Assembly (NCBI RefSeq): GCF_000429505.1
Contig: NZ_AUBZ01000032.1
Coordinates: forward strand, 1 to 58,323
DNA from: Aliagarivorans taiwanensis DSM 22990
Lineage (GTDB): Bacteria > Pseudomonadota > Gammaproteobacteria > Enterobacterales > Celerinatantimonadaceae
Direction: 5' to 3'
Length of the DNA stretch: 58,323 nucleotides
Program-made: the position numbers and the translations under genes
In this document: one piece after another, positions 44,990 to 53,029 of the stretch
Position numbering within the stretch: the first letter of the stretch is position 1
How the letters are laid out: each line of letters starts with the position of its first letter
The notes under the pieces: generated by a model
Database searches by the model: none
What the model was told of the DNA's origin: nothing
What the model saw: the letters and a program-made list of their open reading frames with translations, nothing else

Positions 44990-45001
44990 ACTACATTGCG
45001 C
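44981..45001 (-). repeat. Right terminal inverted repeat of the IS4 element
   Basis: 21 bases ending ACATTGCGC, complementary to the left repeat except for two positions. It begins inside the last three codons of the transposase gene. Confidence 0.88.
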
Positions 45002-45049
45002 GTCAATGCGGGGTTTTTAGTACTGAGCGCATGAGTTAATGTGCGGATG

Positions 45050-46360
45050 CTACCAAGGCGACTGCGCCTCCGCGCTAAAGCCATACAACTCGGGGAAGAT
45101 CAGGATGCTCAGCAGCACCAAGATCTGCAGCGCAATAAACGGCATGACCCCGCGATAGATATCGCGGGTTGCCACCTCGGGCGGCGCGACCCCTTTGAGA
45201 TAGAACAGACTAAAGCCAAAGGGCGGCGTTAAGAACGAGGTCTGCAGGTTCATCGCAATCAGGATGGCAAACCAAGTCAGGTCGATGCCCAGCACTTCAG
45301 CCACCGGATAGAGCATCGGCACCACGATAAATGAGATCTCCACAAAGTCGATGAAGAAGCCGAGGATCAAGATCACCAGCATGGTCAGAATCAGGAAACC
45401 CCACTTCTCGCCCGGCAGGCTGGTCATGATCTCTTCAATCACTTCCTCACCACCGGTGTAAGAAAACACCATCGAGAAGGCCGTCGCACCGATAAAGATG
45501 GCGAACACCATCGAGGTGACTTTGACCGTTTCAAGGGCCGCCTCATAGACGATCTTCCACGAGAACTGACGATAGATCACCGACAGCAAGATAGCGCCCA
45601 TGCCACCAATCGCCGACGACTCCGTCGGGGTGGCGATGCCGTAAAAGATTGAGCCCAATACCGCCACAATCAGCGTAAGCGGCGGGGCAATTGCCTTAAA
45701 GGCGCGCCAGTATAGTTGGCGACGGCTTTCAGCATCTTCATCGGCGGGCAAGGCTGGCGCAGTGCCGGGTTTGAGCCATGACACCGCCAATACGTAGATC
45801 ACCAATGCGGCCACCAACACCAAGCCCGGTCCTAGAGCAGCCTTAAACAGATCGCCCACCGGCACACCCATCACATCACCAAGGATAATCAAGATAATCG
45901 ACGGTGGGATGATCTGCCCCAGGGTACCCGAGGCACAGATCACCCCGGTCGCTAAGCGCTTGTCGTAGTTATATTTAAGCATCACGGGCAAGGAGATGAC
46001 CCCCATCGCCACCACCGAGGCGCCCACCACACCGGTAGAAGCGGCCAACAACGCCCCCACTAATACGGTCGACACCGCCACCCCGCCGCGCACACGGCCA
46101 AACAATTGGCCCATGGCTTCTAACAGCTGCTCAGCCAAGCGGGTCTTTTGCAGCACAATGCCCATAAAGATAAACAGCGGCACCGCCATCAGTACCGAGT
46201 TCTGCATAATGCTCATGATCCTGAACGGCATAAACGCGAACAGGTCGATGCCCTCGGCGAAGATGCCGAAGATCAAGGCCACGCCGCCAAACACAAAGGC
46301 CACCGGAAAACCGCTGAGCAACATCAGCAGCGCAACCAAAAACATGATAATGCCAATCAC
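45050..46360 (-). CDS. dctM: TRAP transporter large permease DctM
   Basis: 436 residues with about twelve membrane segments, of the standard DctM length. Visible family strings: MIGIIMFLVALLMLLSGFPVAFVFGGVALIFG, AVPLFIFMGIVLQKT, GALLAASTGVVGASVVAMGVISLPVMLKYNYDKRLATGVICASGTLGQIIPPSI. It carries the solute across the inner membrane using a sodium gradient. GTG start at 46360 has AAGGA about 8 bases before it. Last gene of dctPQM; the IS4 element lies 48 bases past its stop. Confidence 0.94.
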   Translation of the reverse strand: MIGIIMFLVALLMLLSGFPVAFVFGGVALIFGIFAEGIDLFAFMPFRIMSIMQNSVLMAVPLFIFMGIVLQKTRLAEQLLEAMGQLFGRVRGGVAVSTVLVGALLAASTGVVGASVVAMGVISLPVMLKYNYDKRLATGVICASGTLGQIIPPSIILIILGDVMGVPVGDLFKAALGPGLVLVAALVIYVLAVSWLKPGTAPALPADEDAESRRQLYWRAFKAIAPPLTLIVAVLGSIFYGIATPTESSAIGGMGAILLSVIYRQFSWKIVYEAALETVKVTSMVFAIFIGATAFSMVFSYTGGEEVIEEIMTSLPGEKWGFLILTMLVILILGFFIDFVEISFIVVPMLYPVAEVLGIDLTWFAILIAMNLQTSFLTPPFGFSLFYLKGVAPPEVATRDIYRGVMPFIALQILVLLSILIFPELYGFSAEAQSPW

Positions 46361-46375
46361 AACACAGTCCTTGTC

Positions 46376-46876
46376 TTAAGATGATTGACTGAGCTTGATA
46401 AGGTCTTTCAGTAACAAACCAATACCACTCAGCGCCAAACAGCAGGCAGATGCCGGGATCATCGATTTAATGATCCAGCGATAAGGAAGACCACCGGGAT
46501 CGCCACTGGTCTCGCCGAGTCGGAACGACTCCAGCGCAAAGCCATGGCCATACCATAGAATCAATCCACAGAAGGGAAGCAGGAACACCACTACCCCGAC
46601 AATATCGACGATGGCGCGGGTTTTCTCAGACCATTTTTCATAGAAGATATCGACCCGCACATGTCCCTCGGCGTGCAGGGTATAGGCGATGCCCAACATA
46701 AACATCGAAGAGAAGAAGTGCCACTCCAGCTCCTGCATTCCAATCGAGCTGGATTTAAAGAAATACCGGGCAACCACATCGTAGAACACATTGAGTAGCA
46801 TCAGCAGCATAAGTGCTGCACTGAGCCTCCCAAGAAACAACGAAAATCGGTCCAGTTGACGCTTCCAGAACAACAT
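46376..46876 (-). CDS. dctQ: TRAP transporter small permease DctQ
   Basis: 166 residues, four membrane helices (FLGRLSAALMLLMLLNVFYDVVARYF; LEWHFFSSMFMLGIAYTLHAEGHVRVDIFYE; IVGVVVFLLPFCGLILWYG; SMIPASACCLALSGIGLLL). The HVRVDIFYEKWSEKTRA loop is typical of DctQ. The frame is open further upstream, but the ATG at 46876 has AAGGATG before it and fits the family. It lies between dctP and dctM. Confidence 0.92.
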   Translation of the reverse strand: MLFWKRQLDRFSLFLGRLSAALMLLMLLNVFYDVVARYFFKSSSIGMQELEWHFFSSMFMLGIAYTLHAEGHVRVDIFYEKWSEKTRAIVDIVGVVVFLLPFCGLILWYGHGFALESFRLGETSGDPGGLPYRWIIKSMIPASACCLALSGIGLLLKDLIKLSQSS

Positions 46877-46901
46877 ATTACATCCTTGCGTTAAACCAAG
46901 A

Positions 46902-46930
46902 CGGGCTGACACCCGATAAGTGTCAGCCCG
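46902..46930 (-). promoter_or_regulatory. Intercistronic stem-loop between dctP and dctQ
   Basis: CGGGCTGACAC (46902-46912) and GTGTCAGCCCG (46920-46930) form a perfect 11-bp stem with a 7-base loop. It starts 15 bases after the dctP stop and has no real T-run. Expected to protect dctP mRNA or cut read-through, giving more binding protein than permease. Confidence 0.75.
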
Positions 46931-46944
46931 CAGCTTGTTGACGA

Positions 46945-48018
46945 TTACAGATCAGCGGTGCTGTTCAGGTAACCTTGTTCAGAGATGGCGGTGTAGGCGC
47001 GAATGGCCTCCATAAAGGTTTGCTGCGACTCGATGATCTGAGCAGCCATGGCGTCTTCTGCCGCCTTCTCTTGGAGCAGTTCATCATTGGCTTGCTTAAG
47101 CGCTTTGATCACATCATCCGGGAAGGTTTTAACCTGGATGTTGGGGTACTCTTCGAGCATGGTTTGCCAGTTCTTGGCACTCTCGGCGTAGGAATGGATG
47201 AACATATCGTAGGCCGCTTTGTGCATGGCATTGCTCAAGATAGCTTGCAGATCTTCCGGCAGGCTCTCCATCTTTTTCTTGTTCACGATAAACATCAGCT
47301 CAGTAGCTGGCTCATGCCATCCCATGTAGTAGTAGGGCGCAATCTTGTGAAAGCCCATACGCAGGTCGAGCGATGGCCCCACCCACTCCAGCGCGTCGAT
47401 GGTGTTGCGCTCCAGTGAGGTATAAAGCTCACCGGGCGGAATATTCACCGGGGTAGCACCAAGCTTGGCTAGCACCTCACCGGCGAAACCGGGGATGCGC
47501 ATCTTCAGGTTCTGCAGGTCATCCACCGAGTTAATCTCTTTACGGAACCAGCCGCCCATTTGCACCCCGGTATTACCGCCGGGGAAGGGCACCAAGTTGT
47601 GCTCCGCGTAAACCTGATTCATCAGCTCTTGGCCACCGCCGTATTGTAACCAAGCGTGCTGCTCGGGGGCGTTCATGCCAAACGGCATGGTGGTGAAGTA
47701 CAAGGTGTTAGGCACTTTACCCTTGTAGTAGTAAGACGCTGAATGCCCCATGTCGTACTGGCCGCTCTTCACCAGATCAAATACGCCAAAGGGCGCTTTG
47801 TGTTTGTTGGAGGCATCGATGCGGATTTGCAGGCGACCGCCCGACATCTCTTCGGCCATCTTGGCCATGTTGATTACTGCATCACCAAACACCGGGAAGT
47901 TCGGTCCCCAGGTCTGCGCAAGCTTCAGTTTGTACACTTTATCCGCAGCAAGTGCATTGCCCGCCAAGGCAAGTGCGCCCGCTAGCACTAGGGTTTTGGT
48001 GGCTAGGGACTTCAGCAT
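46945..48018 (-). CDS. dctP: TRAP transporter solute-binding protein DctP (2-oxoacid/lactate type)
   Basis: 357 residues with a Sec signal (TLVLAGALALAGNALA) and a DctP fold. GDAVINMAKMAEEMSGGRLQIRIDASNKHKAPFGVFDLVKSGQYDMGHSASYYYKGK and KMRIPGFAGEVLAKLGATPVNIPPGELYTSLERNTIDALEWVGP resemble the TakP/lactate-binding group more than the C4-dicarboxylate DctP, so a monocarboxylate such as lactate, pyruvate or a keto acid is likely; this is inference. The ATG at 48018 has GGAGA before it, while the longer frame lacks one. First gene of dctPQM. Confidence 0.9.
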   Translation of the reverse strand: MLKSLATKTLVLAGALALAGNALAADKVYKLKLAQTWGPNFPVFGDAVINMAKMAEEMSGGRLQIRIDASNKHKAPFGVFDLVKSGQYDMGHSASYYYKGKVPNTLYFTTMPFGMNAPEQHAWLQYGGGQELMNQVYAEHNLVPFPGGNTGVQMGGWFRKEINSVDDLQNLKMRIPGFAGEVLAKLGATPVNIPPGELYTSLERNTIDALEWVGPSLDLRMGFHKIAPYYYMGWHEPATELMFIVNKKKMESLPEDLQAILSNAMHKAAYDMFIHSYAESAKNWQTMLEEYPNIQVKTFPDDVIKALKQANDELLQEKAAEDAMAAQIIESQQTFMEAIRAYTAISEQGYLNSTADL

Positions 48019-48296
48019 GAACGTTCTCCATTTCGTTTCATTGATTGTTTTATTCGTTAAACCAAAGAGTTGGCTACTCACTTATGTTAGACGCTTGTTA
48101 AGATGCCGCCATTTGAAAGCGAGGGGTTTGTGAATAAAACCAATGAATTACGCTTAGACTTTAGTCTTAGCGACGCTCTCTAATCATATCCGTAATGAAC
48201 AAATGGATGGCTTCCGCCATCTTACGTGACCGATTGATACAGCTTGGCCATGGCGAAAGGCAGGGGACCGCAGCACGAAACTGCGGCCTAAGAGGA
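48019..48296. promoter_or_regulatory. Upstream region of dctPQM with a near-perfect palindrome
   Basis: 278 bases with no credible gene. CGCTTAGACT-TT-AGTCTTAGCG (48151-48172) is a palindrome with one mismatched pair and a two-base centre, shaped like a repressor operator rather than an RNA hairpin, about 130 bases before the dctP ATG. CCGCAG/CTGCGG (48268-48286) just past the fapA stop may be a weak fapA terminator. Confidence 0.45.
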
Positions 48297-49925
48297 CTAT
48301 TTCTTCTGGTTGGGGTTTTGCAGGGGTTCGAGTAGTAACTTACCCTTTTCGACCTTGGTCTCTGACGGCCCATATTGGCGACGTGATACCGCCATAAAAC
48401 CAGCAACGTCCAGATAGACATTGGGGTGGAGCTCTTTAGAGGCGATGATCTTGGCTTTATCGAAGAAGGCTTCTTCCTTCTCCAAGCTACACTCGATGGC
48501 GTAGCTGGTTCGTGCGAACTCTTCCTGGGAGTGGCTAAGGGTGACGGCCAGGCGCTGGCTGGTCTCATCATTGCCGTTGCGTTGGGTGCTGAGTCGCAGT
48601 TGGGCGTCGAGGATCTTGCTTATCCGCTCAGCCAGCACATTCTTGGTACGAACAAAGCTTTGGTACTCTTCACGGATCTCGCTGATTTCACCCTCAATAT
48701 GCAAGGAGGTGCTAGTGCCCGCCGTCGCCCCAAGCACCACACACTCGATGGTGTTAGCGGCTTGAACCTTACCGCCCACCAAGGTGCCCTTGAAGCCTTG
48801 CTCATCGCGCACCAATACCGAAGCTTTGCTGTTGATGTTGCTATGTAACAACTGGCTGCTGATCAACACATCACCTTCAGATTGCAGATCGGCATACTGG
48901 GCGAAGGTGGCGCTGATTGAACCGCCAGCACTAACCGAACAGCTCAGCTCGTCGAGCTCTTCCCGGCGATGGCCAATAATGCCTTTGCCCACCACCACGT
49001 CGCCGCCCGCTTCGATATGGGCAGACTCAACGAAGCCGTTAATATGCACGTCACCGGTTGCCGATACCCGCATTCCCTCTGCCACATCGCCGGTGATATG
49101 GATCGAGCCTTCAAAATCGACATGGCCATAGCCCACATCGACGGTTTTCACCGACAGCACATCATCCACCTTCATCCCCTGCTTAACCACAAGAGGAAGG
49201 CCATTGCGGGTAGCAATCAGCAGCTCAGGATCGCTTGGAGATATCTCGGTGCCATCACCGGGTAACAAGGCCAGCTCTTTCCCTGCCTTATGGGGCAGTG
49301 CCTGACCGGTTACGTTCATGCCTTCACGACCGAGGATATGAGGATGGCGGCGCATTAATGTGGTACCGGGCTTCACCGTACCAAGATCGCCTAAGTCGCG
49401 CATATCAACCTGGCCATGGTCGAGCTCTTTAGGACGGCGCACTCGCTCTAGTGGGGTATCCACTAAGCGCTCAAAACGGGAGTCTTCACCATTTTCAGGG
49501 TGACGCCCCAAGGCTACCACCCGTTTGATGGTGCTACCGGGTTCGGCCTTTTGACCAAAGTGAATCAACTCGGTGGCACGGCGTTTTTGCAGACCAAACT
49601 GAATTCCGGCTTCTTGCATTGCCACCACCAGATCGCGGTGACCAATAGGGCGGCCACCATGCGCGGCAGTGATGGTGGCCCACGCGACCATACGATCTTC
49701 AGAGATGGTCACCTCTACCTCAGCATTCTTGGCTGAGGCGAGCTTAACTTCAGTATCTCCCCACTCGTCGGCAAGATCGGGTTGCTCCCGTAGCTGAGTG
49801 AACTTATCGACCGCTTCCTGCAGCGCCTCTTGATCAATCAGGTACTGACTGAAATCGGAGCGCATCAACAGCGCGCGTATATCGATCTCACTCACCGCAC
49901 TCGACTGAGGTGCTATTTTTAGCAT
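48297..49925 (-). CDS. FapA-family (DUF342) protein
   Basis: 542 residues, cytoplasmic. An N-terminal region (residues about 1-170) is followed by the DUF342 beta-helix (TRNGLPLVVKQGMKVDDVLSVKTVDVGYGHVDFEGSIHITGDVAEGMRVSATGDVHINGFVESAHIEAGGDVVVGKGIIG) with repeated G-D-V-x-I turns. A coiled coil at about 410-510 completes it. FapA proteins are common in Vibrio, Shewanella and relatives and are often called flagellar assembly protein A; the evidence for that role is thin. No flagellar genes are near. The ATG at 49925 has GGGAG upstream, and the longer frame lacks it. Confidence 0.85.
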   Translation of the reverse strand: MLKIAPQSSAVSEIDIRALLMRSDFSQYLIDQEALQEAVDKFTQLREQPDLADEWGDTEVKLASAKNAEVEVTISEDRMVAWATITAAHGGRPIGHRDLVVAMQEAGIQFGLQKRRATELIHFGQKAEPGSTIKRVVALGRHPENGEDSRFERLVDTPLERVRRPKELDHGQVDMRDLGDLGTVKPGTTLMRRHPHILGREGMNVTGQALPHKAGKELALLPGDGTEISPSDPELLIATRNGLPLVVKQGMKVDDVLSVKTVDVGYGHVDFEGSIHITGDVAEGMRVSATGDVHINGFVESAHIEAGGDVVVGKGIIGHRREELDELSCSVSAGGSISATFAQYADLQSEGDVLISSQLLHSNINSKASVLVRDEQGFKGTLVGGKVQAANTIECVVLGATAGTSTSLHIEGEISEIREEYQSFVRTKNVLAERISKILDAQLRLSTQRNGNDETSQRLAVTLSHSQEEFARTSYAIECSLEKEEAFFDKAKIIASKELHPNVYLDVAGFMAVSRRQYGPSETKVEKGKLLLEPLQNPNQKK

Positions 49926-50099
49926 TACTCCCAGTTTATCTTGCGATGGCCGCAAACAGCTTAAATCTAGCAACTTTCCTCCTAGCGCTCACCCCGGGCC
50001 ATGGTTACAGCAACCCTAACACTACGGGTACCATCAATAACCGGCAGGCACAATAGTAACTTTATTGCAGGGTGAGCGAGATCGGACTTGTTGGAGAAA

Positions 50100-50134
50100 T
50101 CTGGTTCTGAATCAACAAATAATTCAGAACCAGA
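50100..50134 (-). terminator. Rho-independent terminator of the subtilase-like gene
   Basis: TCTGGTTCTGAAT and ATTCAGAACCAGA form a perfect 13-bp stem with a 9-base loop. On the minus strand it is followed by TTTCTCC. Lies about 40 bases past the stop codon. Confidence 0.72.
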
Positions 50135-50174
50135 GTGGCAAATGCCTATTTTGCGGGTTAGAAGAATCGATATA

Positions 50175-52922
50175 TCAGTAACGGGCGAATTCCGCCAACT
50201 GCTGCTGACCATAGTCCTCTGTAGTGATTGGGCTCAGCGTAAAGTTGATATTTAATGCGTCACTTTCCAGTAGCACCGTTTCCATTTCATTGATCAGCGG
50301 ATAGGCACCACACAGTTCACCCTCATCACAGAGCTCGAAGTCATTATCATTGTCCGACGACGCATAAATTTCATACTCCCCGGATTGGACTTGTTCAAAC
50401 AGATAGGTGAAACGGCCATCAACCATTTGCACCACGATCTGCTGGGTGTCTTGATAGCCGTTTACATCTACCAAGGTGACATACACCAGACCGCTGTCGC
50501 CAGCAGTAACGCTACTAATAAGCATCGATACCGACAAAGACAGCTCACTCGCATCTGAGGCCACAACATTCACTAGCCCCTGATACACGCCATCAGCCAA
50601 GCCATCACGATTAACCTGAACCCGATAATCCCCCAAGCCATCGCCATCGACTGTCACCGCAGTTACGCTCATCCAATCGGCGCTAGCGCTAATGGAGGTC
50701 ACCGACAGGGCCGCATCGCCAACCCGGCTAAGGTTAAAGCTGGCTGAATCGGCTGCCAGATCCAGTGCTAACTGGTTTACGTCGAAGCGTAAGTAGGAGC
50801 GACCGGGTACCCCGTTACTGTCTGCGGCGGTGTTGATCGCTTTTTCGGCATCGATCAAGCCATAGCCATAGAGGTTGTCTCGGCCAACGCTGCCGATATC
50901 TTGGGTTAGCTCGCCCTGCGCCAACAAATCATTGATGGTCGCAGCATCCAAGGTTTCATCCACGGTCATCATCAGTGCAATAACGCCCGCTACGTGGGGG
51001 GCTGCCATACTGGTGCCATTTAGATAAGCGTAACTTTGCGAACGCCCGGCACTGTTCTCGGCCACATAGGTGCTGTAAACCCCATCGCCATAGCCATCAC
51101 CGATTAAGTCGCGGCTGGTATCGCCACCGGGCGCGGCAACATCGATGCTGCTGCCATAGTTGGAGTAATAGGCGAGTGTGTTGTCTGCGGCTGTTGCCGA
51201 TACAGAAATCACGTTATCAAATGCCGCAGGGTAACTCGGCGACGAGGTGCTCTCGCTTCCGGCTGCAGCCACTACGACCACACCTTGGCCGATCACTTGC
51301 TGGGTCACCGAATCAAAGGCCGGATCATAGCCACTGCCGCCCAGGCTCATATTGATCACCCGTGCGGCACGCGTGGGAAGTTGCCCCGACGCATTACTCA
51401 GCCCTGCGGCGTAGAGCATTGCTTGCGAGATATCCCAGGTACTGCCGCCAAAGCGTCCAAGTACCCGCAGGTTCATGATCTCGGTATTGCGGCTCACCCC
51501 AGCGACGCCGAGGTTGTTGTCGCTTTCTGCGGCAACGGTGCCAGCGACATGGGTACCATGCCAAGAGGAGCTACCATTGGGGCTATCACCGGGATCTTCC
51601 GGGTTGTTATCGAAGCCATCACCATCCAACGCATTGCTTGGATCGCTGATAAAATCGAAGCCATCACTGCTTAGCACGGAAGTAAGGTCATCATGGCTTT
51701 GATAAATCCCGGTATCTAACACCGCCACCACTGGCGAGTATCCACCGTCATACAAGCGCTGCAGCTCCCAAGCCTGCTCAAGCTTGATGGCCTGGTAGTG
51801 CCACTGGCGGTCATACAGAGGATCGTTGGGCACTTCGAAGGCTTGATACATGAAGTTAGGCGATACCTGTTGGTACTTACCTTGATGGTGAAGCTGCTTA
51901 ATCGCCAGCAGGGTTGTCAGCTTGGCTTGCTTGTCGCCAACCGCAGAACGCGCCACCGGTAAGTCGAGATCGACAAGTTCCATGGCATTGTAGCCATTGC
52001 TTCTGGCCAGGGTCGCAGGCGCACCGCTTAAGGCAACCGCTTCTCCCAACATAAAGTCTTGCTGGGTTGAATAGTGCCCCTCGGGTAACACGGTATTGCT
52101 ATTCTGCGATATCAAACGCAGGGTGTAGTTCCCTGAGCCCTCATAGCTGTATACGCGAACATAGTAACTGCCCGTTTCGGTGACACTCAGGTTTTCGGTT
52201 TTATTGACCCCAATGGATTGATCAATCCAGTTGCCGCTTTCATCCAACAACTGAAGGTCGAAATCAACGTCGCCGGTTTCCCACTCGGCAATCTCCAAGA
52301 ACACCCGCTGACCAGCTTGTAAATCAACCCGAAAATAGTCGGAGGGATCGGCCTGCTGGTAGAAGCGGTCGCGGCTATTGCCTGTTGCCACATCGGTGAT
52401 GTAGCCGCTGATAACGGCTACAGGGGGCACAGGTTGGGCATCTTGCAGGGTATTGTTTTCGGTATGCTCCGCCACCGGATCATTGATATCAGAATCGACA
52501 ATGGTGTTCGGTAGCACCTGAATCTCACCGCCAAAGTCATAGCGGGCATCGTTAAACACGGTGATTTGCAGCTGAGCCTGCTCTAACCCTTGCGCCGAGG
52601 TATAGCTGGCCGACACCTGGTAGGTACCATCTTGTGCGTAGCTATGCTGCACTAACGACGTCGCCCCGATACTCCGTTGGGTACCGTCGCCAAAGTCCCA
52701 GCTGATGGTCTGATCGCTAAAGGTGCCGGTTAAACTGATAGCGCGGAACTCGACGCTATCGTTAACGACTGAGGAGTTCTGGGAGCTGTCGATAAACAGC
52801 CCTTCAGGCTCGGTGACCGGAGTGCCGCCATCGCCACCTCCATCACCTCCTCCACCACCACCGCAGGCAGCCAGTAAGCATGTAAGTGCCATCACCAATA
52901 ACTTGTCAGTGAATCCTTTCAT
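50175..52922 (-). CDS. Exported subtilisin-like (S8) lipoprotein with PKD and PPC domains
   Basis: 915 residues. Lipobox LLAAC (Cys20), then a Gly/Asp-rich linker. A PKD domain lies at about 45-125 (ISWDFGDGT), a PPC (pre-peptidase C-terminal) domain at about 165-272 (DYFRVDLQAGQRVFLEI; GSYYVRVYSYEGSGNYTLRL) and the S8 domain at about 390-700. Asp403 (VLDTG), His455 (WHGTHVAGT) and Ser638 (NGTSMAAPHVAG) form the triad. Where subtilases have the oxyanion-hole Asn (AAAGN), this one has Ser556 (AAAGSES), which could lower activity. C-terminal beta domains of about 200 residues follow. PPC placed before the protease rather than after it is unusual. GGAG precedes the ATG. Confidence 0.88.
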   Translation of the reverse strand: MKGFTDKLLVMALTCLLAACGGGGGGDGGGDGGTPVTEPEGLFIDSSQNSSVVNDSVEFRAISLTGTFSDQTISWDFGDGTQRSIGATSLVQHSYAQDGTYQVSASYTSAQGLEQAQLQITVFNDARYDFGGEIQVLPNTIVDSDINDPVAEHTENNTLQDAQPVPPVAVISGYITDVATGNSRDRFYQQADPSDYFRVDLQAGQRVFLEIAEWETGDVDFDLQLLDESGNWIDQSIGVNKTENLSVTETGSYYVRVYSYEGSGNYTLRLISQNSNTVLPEGHYSTQQDFMLGEAVALSGAPATLARSNGYNAMELVDLDLPVARSAVGDKQAKLTTLLAIKQLHHQGKYQQVSPNFMYQAFEVPNDPLYDRQWHYQAIKLEQAWELQRLYDGGYSPVVAVLDTGIYQSHDDLTSVLSSDGFDFISDPSNALDGDGFDNNPEDPGDSPNGSSSWHGTHVAGTVAAESDNNLGVAGVSRNTEIMNLRVLGRFGGSTWDISQAMLYAAGLSNASGQLPTRAARVINMSLGGSGYDPAFDSVTQQVIGQGVVVVAAAGSESTSSPSYPAAFDNVISVSATAADNTLAYYSNYGSSIDVAAPGGDTSRDLIGDGYGDGVYSTYVAENSAGRSQSYAYLNGTSMAAPHVAGVIALMMTVDETLDAATINDLLAQGELTQDIGSVGRDNLYGYGLIDAEKAINTAADSNGVPGRSYLRFDVNQLALDLAADSASFNLSRVGDAALSVTSISASADWMSVTAVTVDGDGLGDYRVQVNRDGLADGVYQGLVNVVASDASELSLSVSMLISSVTAGDSGLVYVTLVDVNGYQDTQQIVVQMVDGRFTYLFEQVQSGEYEIYASSDNDNDFELCDEGELCGAYPLINEMETVLLESDALNINFTLSPITTEDYGQQQLAEFARY

Positions 52923-53029
52923 TTACGCTCCATATCTATACCGTCTTCGCGATCAGTATAGATAGCAATTCTGGAGCGCCGTCTGAAAAAGTTGACTTAG
53001 TGATATTTAAGTCAACTTATGCAAAGCAA

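Larger units (their letters stand above)
43567..45001 (+). mobile_element. IS4-family insertion sequence, 1435 bp, complete
   Basis: Bounded by 21-bp terminal inverted repeats (outer part GCGCAATGTAG on both ends) that differ at two positions. It holds one intact transposase gene filling nearly all of its length. AT content is higher than in flanking genes. It sits between htpX and dctM without breaking either gene. The flanking bases do not show an obvious target-site duplication, so the element is either old or has undergone flank rearrangement. Confidence 0.9.

Noticed and set aside
43556-45012. Target-site duplication flanking the IS4 element
   Set aside because: The bases beside the two inverted repeats are not identical over 8-11 positions.
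48167-48571. 134-residue minus-strand frame overlapping fapA
   Set aside because: Shifted frame over the fapA 3' half, Ser/Pro/Arg-rich, no ribosome site.
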